NCBI RefSeq assembly: GCF_000620865.1
Contig: NZ_KK211190.1
Coordinates: forward strand, 1,005,971 to 1,069,970
DNA from: Exiguobacterium sibiricum 7-3
GTDB lineage: Bacteria; Bacillota; Bacilli; Exiguobacteriales; Exiguobacteriaceae
Length of the DNA: 64,000 nt
Reading direction: 5' to 3'
Under the pieces are notes generated by a model, which did no database searches, was not told where the DNA came from, and saw only the letters and a list, made by a program, of their open reading frames with translations. Shown in pieces: positions 1 through 9,802 of the stretch. The translations under genes were made by a program, and so were the position numbers. Within the stretch, counting starts at the first letter, position 1. Each line of letters opens with the position of its first letter.

Positions 1-754
<754 letters not shown>

Positions 755-760
755 TCCACT

Positions 761-790
761 TTATCACATGTTTCTTCTAATCGTCATCAA
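761..790 (-). promoter_or_regulatory. Candidate sigma-A promoter of trpS
   Basis: Minus strand -35 TTGATG (785-790) and -10 TGATAA (761-766), 18-bp spacer, placing the start just upstream of T-box stem I. Only moderate matches to consensus. Confidence 0.45.
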
Positions 791-797
791 AATTCCG

Positions 798-1178
798 TCA
801 AATGAACGATAAGAGTAAAGAGACGCCGATACAGATAAAACCACTCGAAAGATAAGGAGCTGTCCGGTTGGAAGCCCGCTTTTGTCTTGCTTCTAAAAGT
901 TCGCTTTCCTCATCCTCATCTTCATAATAATCCCCGTCGACTTCCCGCAATTTCGCTTCACGTTGCTTTTTGAAGCCTGCGGTGATGCCTTTAAAAAATC
1001 CGTTGGCAGACATATTGGAGAAAAAACCGATAGCGAGTAACAGGAAACCGGCAATGAACAAGCCACCTGATAAGTGATAAATCAATGAATGGGTAGAATC
1101 TGTGGCGACGGCCCAAATCGTATAAATCGTTGTTAAAATCAAGGCAATTAGAAGCGGGCGAAATAGTTTAACAGACAT
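798..1178 (-). CDS. DUF3899-family small membrane protein
   Basis: A 126-aa protein with two N-terminal hydrophobic helices (about residues 6-22 and 32-52), a charged acidic cytoplasmic segment (EDEDEESE near the middle) and a C-terminal hydrophobic helix ending the chain. This is the layout of the DUF3899 family of Bacilli, whose function is unknown. The start MSVKLF is chosen because AGGAGG sits 6 nt upstream; an upstream in-frame ATG has no such site. It lies between trpS and the divergent oppA. No function is inferred. Confidence 0.75.
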   Translation of the reverse strand: MSVKLFRPLLIALILTTIYTIWAVATDSTHSLIYHLSGGLFIAGFLLLAIGFFSNMSANGFFKGITAGFKKQREAKLREVDGDYYEDEDEESELLEARQKRASNRTAPYLSSGFICIGVSLLLSFI

Positions 1179-1287
1179 GATGAACCTCCTACGACAAGAT
1201 GTTGATTTCATTATACGCAAAGTTAAAGGGAGTTACGACTCTGTACTATTCAGGGCATATAAAATAGCAAATAGTGTGACTATTCAC

Positions 1288-1316
1288 TTGACGTTATTGT
1301 TATTCTCACATAAAAT
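1288..1316 (+). promoter_or_regulatory. Sigma-A promoter of oppA
   Basis: TTGACG (1288-1293) and TAAAAT (1311-1316) separated by 17 bp, a very good match. An imperfect palindrome GTGACTATTCAC (1276-1287) abuts the -35 and could be an operator, though this is only suggestive. Confidence 0.75.
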
Positions 1317-1448
1317 CAATTTATCACTTCGTTTAAGTTTTTGAAACTAGGTCAATGCGTTTTGGGGAACGTTGAGGCAGTTTCGACGAGATGTCTAAAA
1401 ATCGTTTGTAGGAAGCGGTTTTGAAAAAGAAAAGGAGATGACTCACCG

Positions 1449-3065
1449 ATGAATAAAAAAACAGTCGGTCTTGCGTTATCAGTTATGCTTGCAGGAAGCG
1501 TTGTGCTTGCAGGTTGTTCAACAACAGGTGACGGAGATAAAGATGCAGGTTCTTCTAAAGGCAAAAAAGTTTTACGTTTAACGGATACGTCTGATATTAC
1601 GACGGTCGATCCGGCACAAGCGACAGATGCAGTTGCCTTCAACATGATCGGCAACACGATGGAAGGTCTCTACCGTTTAGACAAAGACGGGAAAGCGATT
1701 CCGGCACTTGCTGAAAAAACAGATATTTCAAGTGATAACCTCACATATACATTCACGCTACGCGACTCTAAATGGTCCGACGGTACACCGGTCAAAGCAC
1801 AGGATTTTGAATTTGCATGGAAACGTGCCGTTGATCCAAAAACAGCTTCTGGTTATGCGTACATCTTCGATACAGTCAAAAATGGCGCTGATGTCTCGCA
1901 AGGGAAAAAACCGGTTGACGAGCTAGGTGTCAAAGCAATTGACGATAAGACACTTGAAGTAACACTCGAACGTCCGGCACCATACTTCCTTTCGCTTACA
2001 TCATTCGGAACGTATACGCCAATCAGCGAAGATTTCTATAACAAAAACAAAAAAGACTTCTCGCTCAAACCGGATAAGCTTTTGTACAACGGTCCTTTCG
2101 TTTGGACATCTTGGAAAACGGATTCAAAACGTGTTCTGACGAAAAACGAAAACTACTGGGATAAAGATGCCGTCAAATTGGACGAGGTCTCAATCAGTGT
2201 CGTTAAAGATAATTCAACGGTCGTAAATCTGTATGATACAGATGAAATCGATTATGCCGGCCTCACTTCAGAGCAGGTTGCAACATATGAATCAAAACCT
2301 GAATTCAAGACAGCACTTCGTTCATCGATCGCTTACTTGAAATTCAACAACGAAGACGAAACAATGAAAAACGTCGACGCACGTAAAGCGATCGCACGGG
2401 CAATCGATCCAAAAGGAATTACGGATACGTTACTTGCGAACGGTTCGATTCCGACTACAAGCTTCATTCCAAAAGAGTTCATCAAAGATGACGCAGGTAA
2501 AGATTACACAAGCGACATCAATTGGTTCGACCGGGATGCAAAAGAAGCAGCTGATCTTTGGAAAAAAGCAAACGGTGATAAGAAAGCAACGATTGAACTC
2601 TTGTCATTCGACAGCGAAGACGCGAAGAAAATCAGTGAATACATGAAGGGACAGATCGAGAAAAACCTTCCGAATGTCACTGTTGCAATCAAACAACAAC
2701 CGTTCAAGAATAAACTTGATCTAGAAGCAAAAGGCGATTACCAAATGTCGTATGCGCTTTGGGGTCCAGACTATCAAGATCCAATGTCGAACTTATCGAT
2801 CTTTGAATCAACAAACAGTCAAAATGACGTGAATTACAAATCATCTGCCTACGATAAATTGTTGAATGCTGCCAACGAAGAATCAGATGTCACAAAACGT
2901 CTTGATCTCTTTAAACAAGCAGAGTCACAATTGATCGAAAAAGACCAAGCAATCGCACCGATTTATCAAGCGGGTGCCGCATTCTTGAGTCGTCCGACGG
3001 TCAAAGACTTTAACCGTCAAGTCTTTGGTGCTGACTTCCAGTACAAATATGTTGATGTGAAGTAA
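1449..3065 (+). CDS. oppA: Oligopeptide ABC transporter, substrate-binding lipoprotein
   Basis: Binds extracellular oligopeptides and delivers them to the OppBC channel. The 538-aa product has a lipoprotein signal peptide with lipobox LAGC (mature Cys near residue 23) followed by a Ser/Gly/Lys-rich linker and the solute-binding family 5 fold, including the early block with NTMEGLYR and the SDGTPVKAQDFEFAWKR segment typical of OppA. AAGGAG precedes the ATG. It is first gene of oppABCDF and is followed by a hairpin, which would give OppA in excess over the membrane parts. In Bacillus this system feeds nutrition and signalling-peptide uptake. Confidence 0.96.
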   Translation: MNKKTVGLALSVMLAGSVVLAGCSTTGDGDKDAGSSKGKKVLRLTDTSDITTVDPAQATDAVAFNMIGNTMEGLYRLDKDGKAIPALAEKTDISSDNLTYTFTLRDSKWSDGTPVKAQDFEFAWKRAVDPKTASGYAYIFDTVKNGADVSQGKKPVDELGVKAIDDKTLEVTLERPAPYFLSLTSFGTYTPISEDFYNKNKKDFSLKPDKLLYNGPFVWTSWKTDSKRVLTKNENYWDKDAVKLDEVSISVVKDNSTVVNLYDTDEIDYAGLTSEQVATYESKPEFKTALRSSIAYLKFNNEDETMKNVDARKAIARAIDPKGITDTLLANGSIPTTSFIPKEFIKDDAGKDYTSDINWFDRDAKEAADLWKKANGDKKATIELLSFDSEDAKKISEYMKGQIEKNLPNVTVAIKQQPFKNKLDLEAKGDYQMSYALWGPDYQDPMSNLSIFESTNSQNDVNYKSSAYDKLLNAANEESDVTKRLDLFKQAESQLIEKDQAIAPIYQAGAAFLSRPTVKDFNRQVFGADFQYKYVDVK

Positions 3066-3072
3066 TTGAAAA

Positions 3073-3115
3073 ACGGAGCGTCCTTGAGAACGTTTTCAAG
3101 GAACGCTCCTGTTTT
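3073..3115 (+). terminator. Hairpin after oppA (partial terminator)
   Basis: GGAGCG...CGCTCC stem with an inner pairing of TCCTTGA with TCAAGGA, followed by TGTTTT. Probably attenuates transcription between oppA and oppB. Confidence 0.7.
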
Positions 3116-3222
3116 ATACGATTTTTTCTGAATGGAAACTCATTTTGTTAGCAGAAATGTGAACTTTTCGTAAAAAATAGGTTCTAATTACTTTGTTAGC
3201 AAAGTATAATGGAATCAAACGA

Positions 3223-3237
3223 AAAATTCTGAAATAT
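3223..3237 (+). promoter_or_regulatory. Possible CodY-like box upstream of oppB
   Basis: AAAATTCTGAAATAT matches the CodY consensus AATTTTCWGAAAATT at 11 of 15 positions. CodY controls opp genes in several Firmicutes, so context fits, but the match is weak and could be chance in AT-rich DNA. Confidence 0.25.
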
Positions 3238-3319
3238 TGGTTAACTGTGAAAAAACAGCGGCCAGGGGGCGTCAATCAGTCCGAAATAAAAAAGAATTTT
3301 AATTTTTACGACAAAATTC

Positions 3320-3349
3320 TTGAATGTTCCGACAATTTTGGGTCATACT
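3320..3349 (+). promoter_or_regulatory. Candidate internal promoter for oppBCDF
   Basis: TTGAAT (3320-3325) and CATACT (3344-3349) with an 18-bp spacer. A further TATAAT at 3205-3210 lacks a good -35. The 337-bp oppA-oppB gap therefore contains the hairpin after oppA, these promoter-like elements and no gene. Confidence 0.4.
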
Positions 3350-3402
3350 GATTTTATTGATGTTTCGAAAAAAACAGAAAATCTTTATAGGGGGTGCCAT
3401 CT

Positions 3403-4329
3403 ATGGGCCGTTATTTAGCTCAACGCCTTGTTTACGGCGTACTGACGTTTTTACTCATCGCTTCGTTCACTTTCTTCCTAATGGATCTGTTACCAGGTTC
3501 ACCGTTCCAAAACCAGGAGAAACTTTCTCCTGAACAGTTGGATATCCTGCGGGATAAATACAACTTGAATGATCCGCTTCCACAACGCTATGCAGCGTAC
3601 ATGGTCAACTTAGTACAAGGGGACCTCGGCGTATCATTTAAATATGACAGCCGTCCAGTAACAGATTTGATTATGGAACGAATTGGACCATCCGCTCAAT
3701 TAGGTATTCAAGCCCTTGTTCTAGGTGTATTACTTGGTCTTGTTCTAGGTGTTGTCGCGGCTCTTCGCCACAATACTGCAGTTGACTATGGTGCGATGTT
3801 CATTTCGGTACTCGGGATTTCCGTGCCATCATTCGTATTTGCGTCACTTCTTCAATATTATATCGGAGTGAAATGGGGCGTATTGCCAGTAGCCTTCTGG
3901 GAAAGTCCAGCACATACGATTCTTCCGACCGTTTCCTTATCGCTCGGCGTAACGGCCTCGATTGCCCGTTTCGTTCGAACGGAAATGCTTGAAGTCACCG
4001 GGCAGGATTACGTGACACTCGCTAAGGCAAAAGGCCTAGATGGTCAATCAATCACTTGGAAACACATGGTGCGTAATGCCTTGATTCCAGCAATCACGAT
4101 TCTTGGACCGATGACGGCAGCCTTGATTACCGGAACATTCGTTATCGAGAAAATCTTTGCAGTACCGGGTCTTGGTGAATTGTTCGTTTCATCCATCACA
4201 CAAAATGACTACACGGTCATCATGGGGACAACACTGTTCTTCTCAGCAGTCTTCATCTTGATGATCTTGATCGTCGATATTCTGTACGGTGTCGTTGATC
4301 CACGGATTCGTTTGGGGGGTAGCAAATAA
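3403..4329 (+). CDS. oppB: Oligopeptide ABC transporter permease OppB
   Basis: A 308-aa inner-membrane permease, one half of the Opp channel. It has an N-terminal helix, a periplasm-facing region containing the PLPQRYAAYMVNLVQGDLGVS stretch typical of OppB/DppB, then five further helices. The EAA loop that docks on the ATPases includes VRTEMLEV...YVTLAKAKGL. The ATG at 3403 follows AGGGGG with a 9-nt gap; an in-frame GTG at 3394 lies within the ribosome site and is rejected. Its stop overlaps the oppC start by one base. Confidence 0.95.
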   Translation: MGRYLAQRLVYGVLTFLLIASFTFFLMDLLPGSPFQNQEKLSPEQLDILRDKYNLNDPLPQRYAAYMVNLVQGDLGVSFKYDSRPVTDLIMERIGPSAQLGIQALVLGVLLGLVLGVVAALRHNTAVDYGAMFISVLGISVPSFVFASLLQYYIGVKWGVLPVAFWESPAHTILPTVSLSLGVTASIARFVRTEMLEVTGQDYVTLAKAKGLDGQSITWKHMVRNALIPAITILGPMTAALITGTFVIEKIFAVPGLGELFVSSITQNDYTVIMGTTLFFSAVFILMILIVDILYGVVDPRIRLGGSK

Positions 4330-5360
4330 TGGCAGAACAAAATTCAAATGCAAAAGCAGAACAGTTCGACTCATCGCTGTTCCAACCAGTAGAATTTAAT
4401 GAACAAGCAGGCGAACGAATTGCCGGGAAAAGCTTAAACTTCTGGCAAGATGCGTGGACACGCCTTCGTAAAAACAAAGCGGCTATCCTGTCGCTCGTCA
4501 TCATCGTCATCATTGCACTGTTATCACTATTCGGACCAATGTTGTCTGGTAGAGATGCTTATACCCAAACAATTACCCAAGCTAAACTACCACCAAAAAT
4601 CACAGGTCTTGAGTGGGCTGGTTTTGATGGAATGGCAACACTTGGTGAAAAGCCGATCGATTTTTATGAAACGAAACAAGTAAAAGATACATTCTGGTTT
4701 GGTACGGACCATCTCGGTCGTGACTTATGGTCACGCGTCTGGGAAGGAACACGGATTTCACTCTTCATCGGTTTTGTCGCAGCGCTTATTGATGTTTTAG
4801 TTGGTGTCACGTATGGCGGTATTTCCGCTTACTACGGTGGACGCGTCGATAATATCATGCAACGGATTGCGGAAATCTTGACAGGGATTCCGAACTTGAT
4901 TTTAATCATCTTGTTCATCTTGATTCTTGAACCGGGAATCACAACCATCATCCTCGCGATGACAATCACCGGCTGGATTGGTATGAGTCGACTTGTACGT
5001 GGACAGATCCTGAAACTTAAGAACCAGGAATTCGTTCTCGCAGCACGTACACTTGGTGCTTCTAGCGCACGTTTAGTATTCAAGCATTTGATTCCAAATA
5101 CACTCGGTACAATCATCATTTCATTGATGTTCACGATTCCAGGTGCGATCTTCTTCGAGGCTTTCTTAAGCTTCATCGGTCTTGGTCTTGCTCCACCACA
5201 ACCATCACTGGGTACACTGATCAATGAAGGGTACAAAGAATTAAAAACATTCCCTTACTTGCTCGTCATCCCGTCTACAATCCTCGTACTTGTCATGATC
5301 AGCTTTAACATGCTAGCCGATGGATTACGTGATGCGTTCGACCCACGTCTGCGTCGCTAA
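4329..5360 (+). CDS. oppC: Oligopeptide ABC transporter permease OppC
   Basis: The second permease subunit, 343 aa, with a long hydrophilic N-terminus (about 45 residues), a first helix near residues 55-75, an extracytoplasmic insert, and the DppC/OppC motif FGTDHLGRDLWSR before the remaining helices. The EAA loop is visible near LVRGQILKLKNQEFVLAARTLGA. ATG overlaps the oppB stop (TAATG), implying translational coupling. With OppB it forms the pore for oligopeptides. Confidence 0.95.
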   Translation: MAEQNSNAKAEQFDSSLFQPVEFNEQAGERIAGKSLNFWQDAWTRLRKNKAAILSLVIIVIIALLSLFGPMLSGRDAYTQTITQAKLPPKITGLEWAGFDGMATLGEKPIDFYETKQVKDTFWFGTDHLGRDLWSRVWEGTRISLFIGFVAALIDVLVGVTYGGISAYYGGRVDNIMQRIAEILTGIPNLILIILFILILEPGITTIILAMTITGWIGMSRLVRGQILKLKNQEFVLAARTLGASSARLVFKHLIPNTLGTIIISLMFTIPGAIFFEAFLSFIGLGLAPPQPSLGTLINEGYKELKTFPYLLVIPSTILVLVMISFNMLADGLRDAFDPRLRR

Positions 5361-5387
5361 CGGAAATAAGAGAGGAGTTCATCCACA

Positions 5388-6461
5388 ATGGAAACTATTT
5401 TATCAGTACGCGACCTGACTGTCGCTTTCCATACGTATGCTGGGACGGTTCAAGCCGTCCGCGGTGTATCGTTTGATTTAAAGAAAGGCGAAACACTTGC
5501 CATCGTTGGTGAATCTGGTTCAGGTAAGTCGGTTACATCAAAAGCCATCATGCGTTTGATTCCGAATCCTCCCGGTGAGATCACAAAAGGTGAAATCATG
5601 TTTGACGGGCGTGACTTGGTCAAACTCTCAGATAAAGAAATGCAAAAAGTCCGTGGTCGTGATATCGCGATGATCTTCCAGGATCCGATGACATCATTAA
5701 ATCCGACGATGACCATCTTCAAACAGATTGCAGAAGGTTTGAAACGTCACCAAGGATTGACAGGCGACGCAGCGAAAAAACGGACGTTAGAATTACTGAC
5801 ACTTGTTGGAATTCCGAACCCGGAAGCGCGTCTGAAGCAGTATCCGCACCAACTTTCAGGTGGGATGCGTCAACGGATTGTTATCGCGATTGCACTGGCT
5901 TGTAATCCTAAAGTCTTGATCGCCGATGAGCCGACGACAGCACTTGATGTTACGATTCAAGCGCAGATTCTTGAGTTGTTAAAAGACATTCAACAAAAAA
6001 CAGGTACAGCCATCATCTTCATCACGCACGATCTTGGTGTCGTAGCGAACATGGCAGACCGTGTAGCGGTTATGTATGCTGGGAAGTTGATTGAAAAAGG
6101 AACGGTTGATGAAATTTTCTATGAGCCACGTCATCCTTACACATGGGGACTGCTTGGATCAATGCCACGACCGTCTGATGATCGCTCGCAAGACTTACCG
6201 GCGATTCCTGGTACGCCACCGAACTTATTACATCCACCAGTTGGTGATGCATTCGCACCACGTAATCAGTACGCAATGAAAATTGATTTCGAGAAAGAAC
6301 CTCCGTTCTTCCCGATCACAGATACTCATGAAGCGGCAACTTGGTTATTACATCCACAAGCACCATATGTAGAACCACCAGTAGCCATCCGCGATCTTGC
6401 GCTGAAATATCGTCCAGATAGCACATTCGCGAAATCGCTTCTGAAAGGCGGTCTAAAGTAA
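5388..6461 (+). CDS. oppD: Oligopeptide ABC transporter ATPase OppD
   Basis: A 357-aa ATP-binding subunit with Walker A GESGSGKS (about residues 40-47), Q-loop MIFQDPMTSLNP, signature LSGGMRQR, Walker B VLIADEPTTALDV and switch His in ITHDLGVV. The C-terminal extension with RHPYTWGLL is the Opp/Dpp-specific region. GAGAGGAG precedes the ATG. It acts as a heterodimer with OppF on the cytoplasmic face. The stop overlaps the oppF ATG. Confidence 0.95.
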   Translation: METILSVRDLTVAFHTYAGTVQAVRGVSFDLKKGETLAIVGESGSGKSVTSKAIMRLIPNPPGEITKGEIMFDGRDLVKLSDKEMQKVRGRDIAMIFQDPMTSLNPTMTIFKQIAEGLKRHQGLTGDAAKKRTLELLTLVGIPNPEARLKQYPHQLSGGMRQRIVIAIALACNPKVLIADEPTTALDVTIQAQILELLKDIQQKTGTAIIFITHDLGVVANMADRVAVMYAGKLIEKGTVDEIFYEPRHPYTWGLLGSMPRPSDDRSQDLPAIPGTPPNLLHPPVGDAFAPRNQYAMKIDFEKEPPFFPITDTHEAATWLLHPQAPYVEPPVAIRDLALKYRPDSTFAKSLLKGGLK

Positions 6462-7414
6462 TGGAGAATCGTAGTAAATTACTTGAAGTAAAAAACTTGA
6501 AACAGCACTTTAATATTGGTCGTGGCCGTGTCGTTAAAGCGGTTGACGGTTTGTCATTCGATATCTACGAAGGGGAAGTTCTTGGTCTCGTTGGAGAGTC
6601 AGGTTGTGGAAAATCGACAACGGGGCGTTCCATCATCGGTTTATACGATGCGACGGACGGAGAAGTCCTTTTCAAAGGTGAAAATGTTCATGCTAAAAAA
6701 TCGCGTAAAGAGAAATTGAAATTCAACCGTTCGATGCAAATGATTTTCCAAGATCCATATGCATCATTAAATCCACGGATGACAGTCGGAGATATCATCG
6801 CGGAAGGAATTGATATTCATGGTCTTGCCAAGTCGAAAGACGAGCGAAACGACCGTGTGTATGATCTTCTTGAAACGGTCGGTTTGACGAAAGAACACGC
6901 AAGCCGTTATCCGCATGAATTCTCAGGTGGACAACGTCAACGGATCGGGATTGCCCGTGCGTTAGCCGTTGAACCAGACTTCATCATTGCCGATGAGCCA
7001 ATCTCTGCACTAGATGTATCGATTCAAGCACAGGTTGTCAACTTGATGAAGAAGTTGCAACGTGATCGCAGTCTGACATATCTGTTCATTGCCCACGATC
7101 TATCAATGGTCAAATATATCTCAGATCGTATCGGAGTCATGTATCAAGGTCACCTCGTAGAATTATGTGACGCGGATCGTCTTTATGAAAATCCGGTCCA
7201 TGCTTATACGAAATCCTTGTTATCAGCGATTCCACTTCCGGACCCGGAGCATGAGCGGACACGTAAGCGGATCATTTATGATCGGCCGACAGGCGGAGCG
7301 GTTGGGAAATCGAATGAAGATTCGAGTATCCCGCCATTACGCGAAATCGAGCCGGGTCATTACGTCTCAATGACAGATGCAGAACTCGAAGCATATCAAG
7401 CACAACTTGTCTAA
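6461..7414 (+). CDS. oppF: Oligopeptide ABC transporter ATPase OppF
   Basis: A 317-aa partner ATPase of OppD. Walker [10 protein letters not shown]-loop [12 protein letters not shown], signature FSGGQRQR, Walker [14 protein letters not shown] and switch region IAHDLSMV are all present, followed by the Opp/Dpp C-terminal segment [13 protein letters not shown]. The ATG overlaps the oppD stop by one base. A strong terminator closes the operon. Confidence 0.95.
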   Translation: MENRSKLLEVKNLKQHFNIGRGRVVKAVDGLSFDIYEGEVLGLVGESGCGKSTTGRSIIGLYDATDGEVLFKGENVHAKKSRKEKLKFNRSMQMIFQDPYASLNPRMTVGDIIAEGIDIHGLAKSKDERNDRVYDLLETVGLTKEHASRYPHEFSGGQRQRIGIARALAVEPDFIIADEPISALDVSIQAQVVNLMKKLQRDRSLTYLFIAHDLSMVKYISDRIGVMYQGHLVELCDADRLYENPVHAYTKSLLSAIPLPDPEHERTRKRIIYDRPTGGAVGKSNEDSSIPPLREIEPGHYVSMTDAELEAYQAQLV

Positions 7415-7426
7415 TCAAACCAAACT

Positions 7427-7467
7427 AAAAGGCATTCCTGAATCAATTCGGGAATGCCTTTTTTTAA
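7427..7467 (+). terminator. Terminator of the opp operon
   Basis: AAAGGCATTCC / GGAATGCCTTT perfect stem with a T run; convergent with the HD gene and its last codons. Confidence 0.88.
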
Positions 7468-7997
7468 TTTTCGGAAGCAATACGAGGAAGGTTGTTGAAG
7501 CGGTGGACAACCGAATCAAGAGCATGCAGACGCTTGATGGCTTCTTCGAATGGAATCTTCTCATAATGATGAAGACCACCCGGTTGTTCTTCGAGCGTAT
7601 CTGCATCGTGCACCAATTGTTGCAACGGAGTACGGTTGATCGTACCAGGCGGTAAATAAGAATCTGTATGCAGAAGAACCGCTAAGGCGATTTCTTTTGC
7701 ACGCTCTGGCTCTTCGCCAAGACGAATCAACAGTTTATGTGCCCGTTCTGCCCCTTTAATCGCATGGATATCATTCTGACGGTAGAGATCATAATTCCAG
7801 GTGCCGTCCGTATACCATTCGTAATGACCTATATCATGAAGCAAGGCAGCTTTCGTCGCCGTATCTGCATCAAGGCCACGTTGCGTGGCGAGTGTCAAAG
7901 CCTGTTCCGCTACAGAAATGGCATGATTCAAGCCGGATCGTTCTAGATATTTTTGAGCAATCGGATGCTCAATGATTGTAACGAGAGTAACTGCCAT
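7464..7997 (-). CDS. HD-domain phosphohydrolase-like protein
   Basis: A 177-aa soluble protein with the HD superfamily metal site: H25 in the first helix (GLNHAIS), the paired LLHDIGHYEW motif near residues 53-62, a further His in LLHTDSYLPP and an Asp in VHDADTLEE. Such proteins hydrolyse phosphoester or nucleotide substrates, but the substrate here cannot be told. AAAGGAG lies about 10 nt before the ATG. It stands alone between the convergent opp operon and the divergent small ORF and spx. Confidence 0.75.
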   Translation of the reverse strand: MAVTLVTIIEHPIAQKYLERSGLNHAISVAEQALTLATQRGLDADTATKAALLHDIGHYEWYTDGTWNYDLYRQNDIHAIKGAERAHKLLIRLGEEPERAKEIALAVLLHTDSYLPPGTINRTPLQQLVHDADTLEEQPGGLHHYEKIPFEEAIKRLHALDSVVHRFNNLPRIASEN

Positions 7998-8140
7998 AAG
8001 AAAATAACTCCTTTCACGAGTAAGTATTTCTATACACTTTACGTGAAGTTGAAGACAATTGCAACTATTTCCTGAAGTCGAATCGACAATCTCACATAAT
8101 TAATTGTCTGAAGTAGGAATAGAAATCTGGTAAACGTGGT

Positions 8141-8146
8141 ATACTA
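8141..8146 (+). promoter_or_regulatory. -10 element for the 45-aa ORF transcript
   Basis: TATACT about 75 nt upstream of the small ORF; no good -35 at 16-18 bp upstream, so activator dependence or a non-promoter is possible. Confidence 0.4.
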
Positions 8147-8220
8147 AGTAATATAGAAGATGATAATTTAGCTTTCGTTGGTTAACTGTTCTTTTTTCGG
8201 ACCGAGTGAGGTGTCGGAGT

Positions 8221-8358
8221 ATGAAAGAACGTGATAAGAAGAAAAAGTTGAAAAAACGCCTTTTGCGGGACATTTTCGAAAAAAAATTAAAAGAGATTAA
8301 ACTCCCGAAAGCAAAAGAGACGATTTCTCAACCCTTTGATCACACACCAGCTTGCTGA
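8221..8358 (+). CDS. Small lysine-rich protein, 45 aa, unknown
   Basis: An ORF starting MKERDKKKKLKKRLLRD and ending in HTPAC. The first 35 residues are extremely basic and could form one amphipathic helix. GAGGTG sits 7 nt before the ATG, and a transcription terminator begins within its last codons, so it looks like a complete, separately transcribed unit upstream of spx. No family is recognised. RNA binding or a structural ribosome-type role would fit the charge, but that is speculation. It could also be a leader peptide or a dual-function small RNA. Confidence 0.55.
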   Translation: MKERDKKKKLKKRLLRDIFEKKLKEIKLPKAKETISQPFDHTPAC

Positions 8359-8391
8359 AGCCACCTGGTGGCTCTGGCAAGTTTTTTTACG
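8347..8391 (+). terminator. Terminator overlapping the end of the 45-aa ORF
   Basis: CTTGC...GCCACC-TG-GTGGC...GCAAG stem followed by seven T; separates the small ORF from spx. Confidence 0.85.
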
Positions 8392-8532
8392 AAAAGTTCT
8401 TTCATCTCAAAACATATTGGGTTTTATTTCAGTTGAAATCAATGTAAACTATCAAGTAATAGAATCATCAGCTGCTGTGTAATACATTTACGCAGGAGAA
8501 ATGATGTGAAATCAGGGGGAGGATGTTTTTCA

Positions 8533-8931
8533 ATGGTAACACTCTATACTTCACCAAGCTGTACTTCTTGTCGTAAAGCGCGCGCATGGCTTGAAGAACA
8601 TGAAATCCCATTTGTGGAACGCAATATTTTCTCAGAACCATTATCGCTTGATGAAATTAAACAGATCCTTCGTATGACAGAAGACGGAACGGATGAAATC
8701 ATTTCGACCCGTTCAAAAGTCTTTTCAAAATTAGATGTATCGGTTGAAAATCTATCATTACAACACTTGTATGATTTAATTCAAGAATATCCAGGATTGT
8801 TGCGCCGTCCGATTTTGATTGATGAAAAGCGTCTACAAGTTGGATACAATGAAGATGAAATCCGCCGATTTTTACCACGTAAAGTTCGTACTTTCCAATT
8901 ATTAGAAGCACAGCGCCTTGTCAACGAATAA
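8533..8931 (+). CDS. spx: Global thiol-stress regulator Spx
   Basis: An ArsC-like protein that binds the RNA polymerase alpha C-terminal domain and redirects transcription under disulfide stress. The 132-aa product begins [20 protein letters not shown], with the CxxC redox switch at C10-C13 and the conserved RRPI segment near residue 91. GGGGGAGG lies 10 nt before the ATG; in-frame codons upstream are rejected. Spx is degraded by ClpXP with the YjbH adaptor, whose gene lies 6 kb downstream, and mecA follows next. It has its own terminator. Confidence 0.97.
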   Translation: MVTLYTSPSCTSCRKARAWLEEHEIPFVERNIFSEPLSLDEIKQILRMTEDGTDEIISTRSKVFSKLDVSVENLSLQHLYDLIQEYPGLLRRPILIDEKRLQVGYNEDEIRRFLPRKVRTFQLLEAQRLVNE

Positions 8932-8939
8932 TATACACC

Positions 8940-8976
8940 GAGCACGCTGCTTTCTGAGCAGTGTGCTTTTTGTTAC
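8940..8976 (+). terminator. Terminator of spx
   Basis: AGCACGCTGCT / AGCAGTGTGCT stem (one G-U type pair) with TTTTTG tail. Confidence 0.85.
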
Positions 8977-9100
8977 CGCCTAAAAAGGTTAAAATAGAGA
9001 TAACAAAGGAATATACCTTATATGTTTAATGATTCTTTTGAATCTATGTGAAGTGCTCGTTCGTATACTAGATAAGAGCGAGAGGAAAGGAGTGGACATA

Positions 9101-9727
9101 TTGAAAATCGAACGCGTCAATGACAACACCGTCAAGTTCTTCATTACGTACACGGACATCGAACGCCGCGGCTTCGCCCGAGACGAGATTTGGTACAACC
9201 GTGAGCGTGGAGAACAGCTATTCTGGCAGATGATGGATGAAGCGAATGAAAAAGAGTCCATCTCCTTCGAAGGTCCACTATGGATACAAGTACAGGCATT
9301 TGAAAAAGGTTTAGAAGTCACCGTTACAATCGCTAAAACAACGATTGACGGAGAGCAAGTTGACGAAGATGAGTTGGATTCGTTACTTCGTTCCGCGATG
9401 TCTGATGCGGAAGAAAAAGAAACGGAACTCAGTCAAGATGTCTTATTTGAAACAATAGATTTCGAGCATATCATTGCCCTTAGCCAATATGCAGAAGCAC
9501 CGATCTTCGAAGAAGTAAAGACCGCGCTTTATCAAAAAGATGGACTCTACCTGTTGCATCTTCATTTCAAAGATGAGACTGAAGTGGAAGAGCAGGAAAA
9601 TGTGATGAGCCTGATTGCAGAGTACTTGAACTTTAGTGAACAGACGATTCATCCTGTAGCTGAGTACGGAAAAATAATCGTGCCTGACAACGTCTTTACG
9701 TTTATCCGGAAACAGTTTCCGAATTAA
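9101..9727 (+). CDS. mecA: ClpC adaptor protein MecA
   Basis: Adaptor that delivers ComK and other substrates to the ClpCP protease and helps assemble ClpC. The 208-aa protein starts at TTG (LKIERVNDNTVKFF), eight bases after AAAGGAG, matching the known MecA N-terminus; a longer upstream reading frame is not supported. The N-terminal substrate domain (IERRGFARDEIWYNRERGEQLFW), acidic linker and C-terminal ClpC-binding domain (residues about 110-208) are all visible. In Bacillus it also sits next to spx and coiA. Confidence 0.95.
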   Translation: MKIERVNDNTVKFFITYTDIERRGFARDEIWYNRERGEQLFWQMMDEANEKESISFEGPLWIQVQAFEKGLEVTVTIAKTTIDGEQVDEDELDSLLRSAMSDAEEKETELSQDVLFETIDFEHIIALSQYAEAPIFEEVKTALYQKDGLYLLHLHFKDETEVEEQENVMSLIAEYLNFSEQTIHPVAEYGKIIVPDNVFTFIRKQFPN

Positions 9728-9752
9728 CTGATGTATCGAACGATATAACCGA

Positions 9753-9789
9753 AAAGGACTGCTCCAATTTGTTTGGAAGCAGTCCTTTG
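9753..9789. terminator. Bidirectional terminator between mecA and SDR
   Basis: AAAGGACTGCT / AGCAGTCCTTT stem, A-rich and T-rich flanks serving both convergent genes. Confidence 0.85.
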
Positions 9790-9802
9790 TTGTGTAGAAG
9801 AA

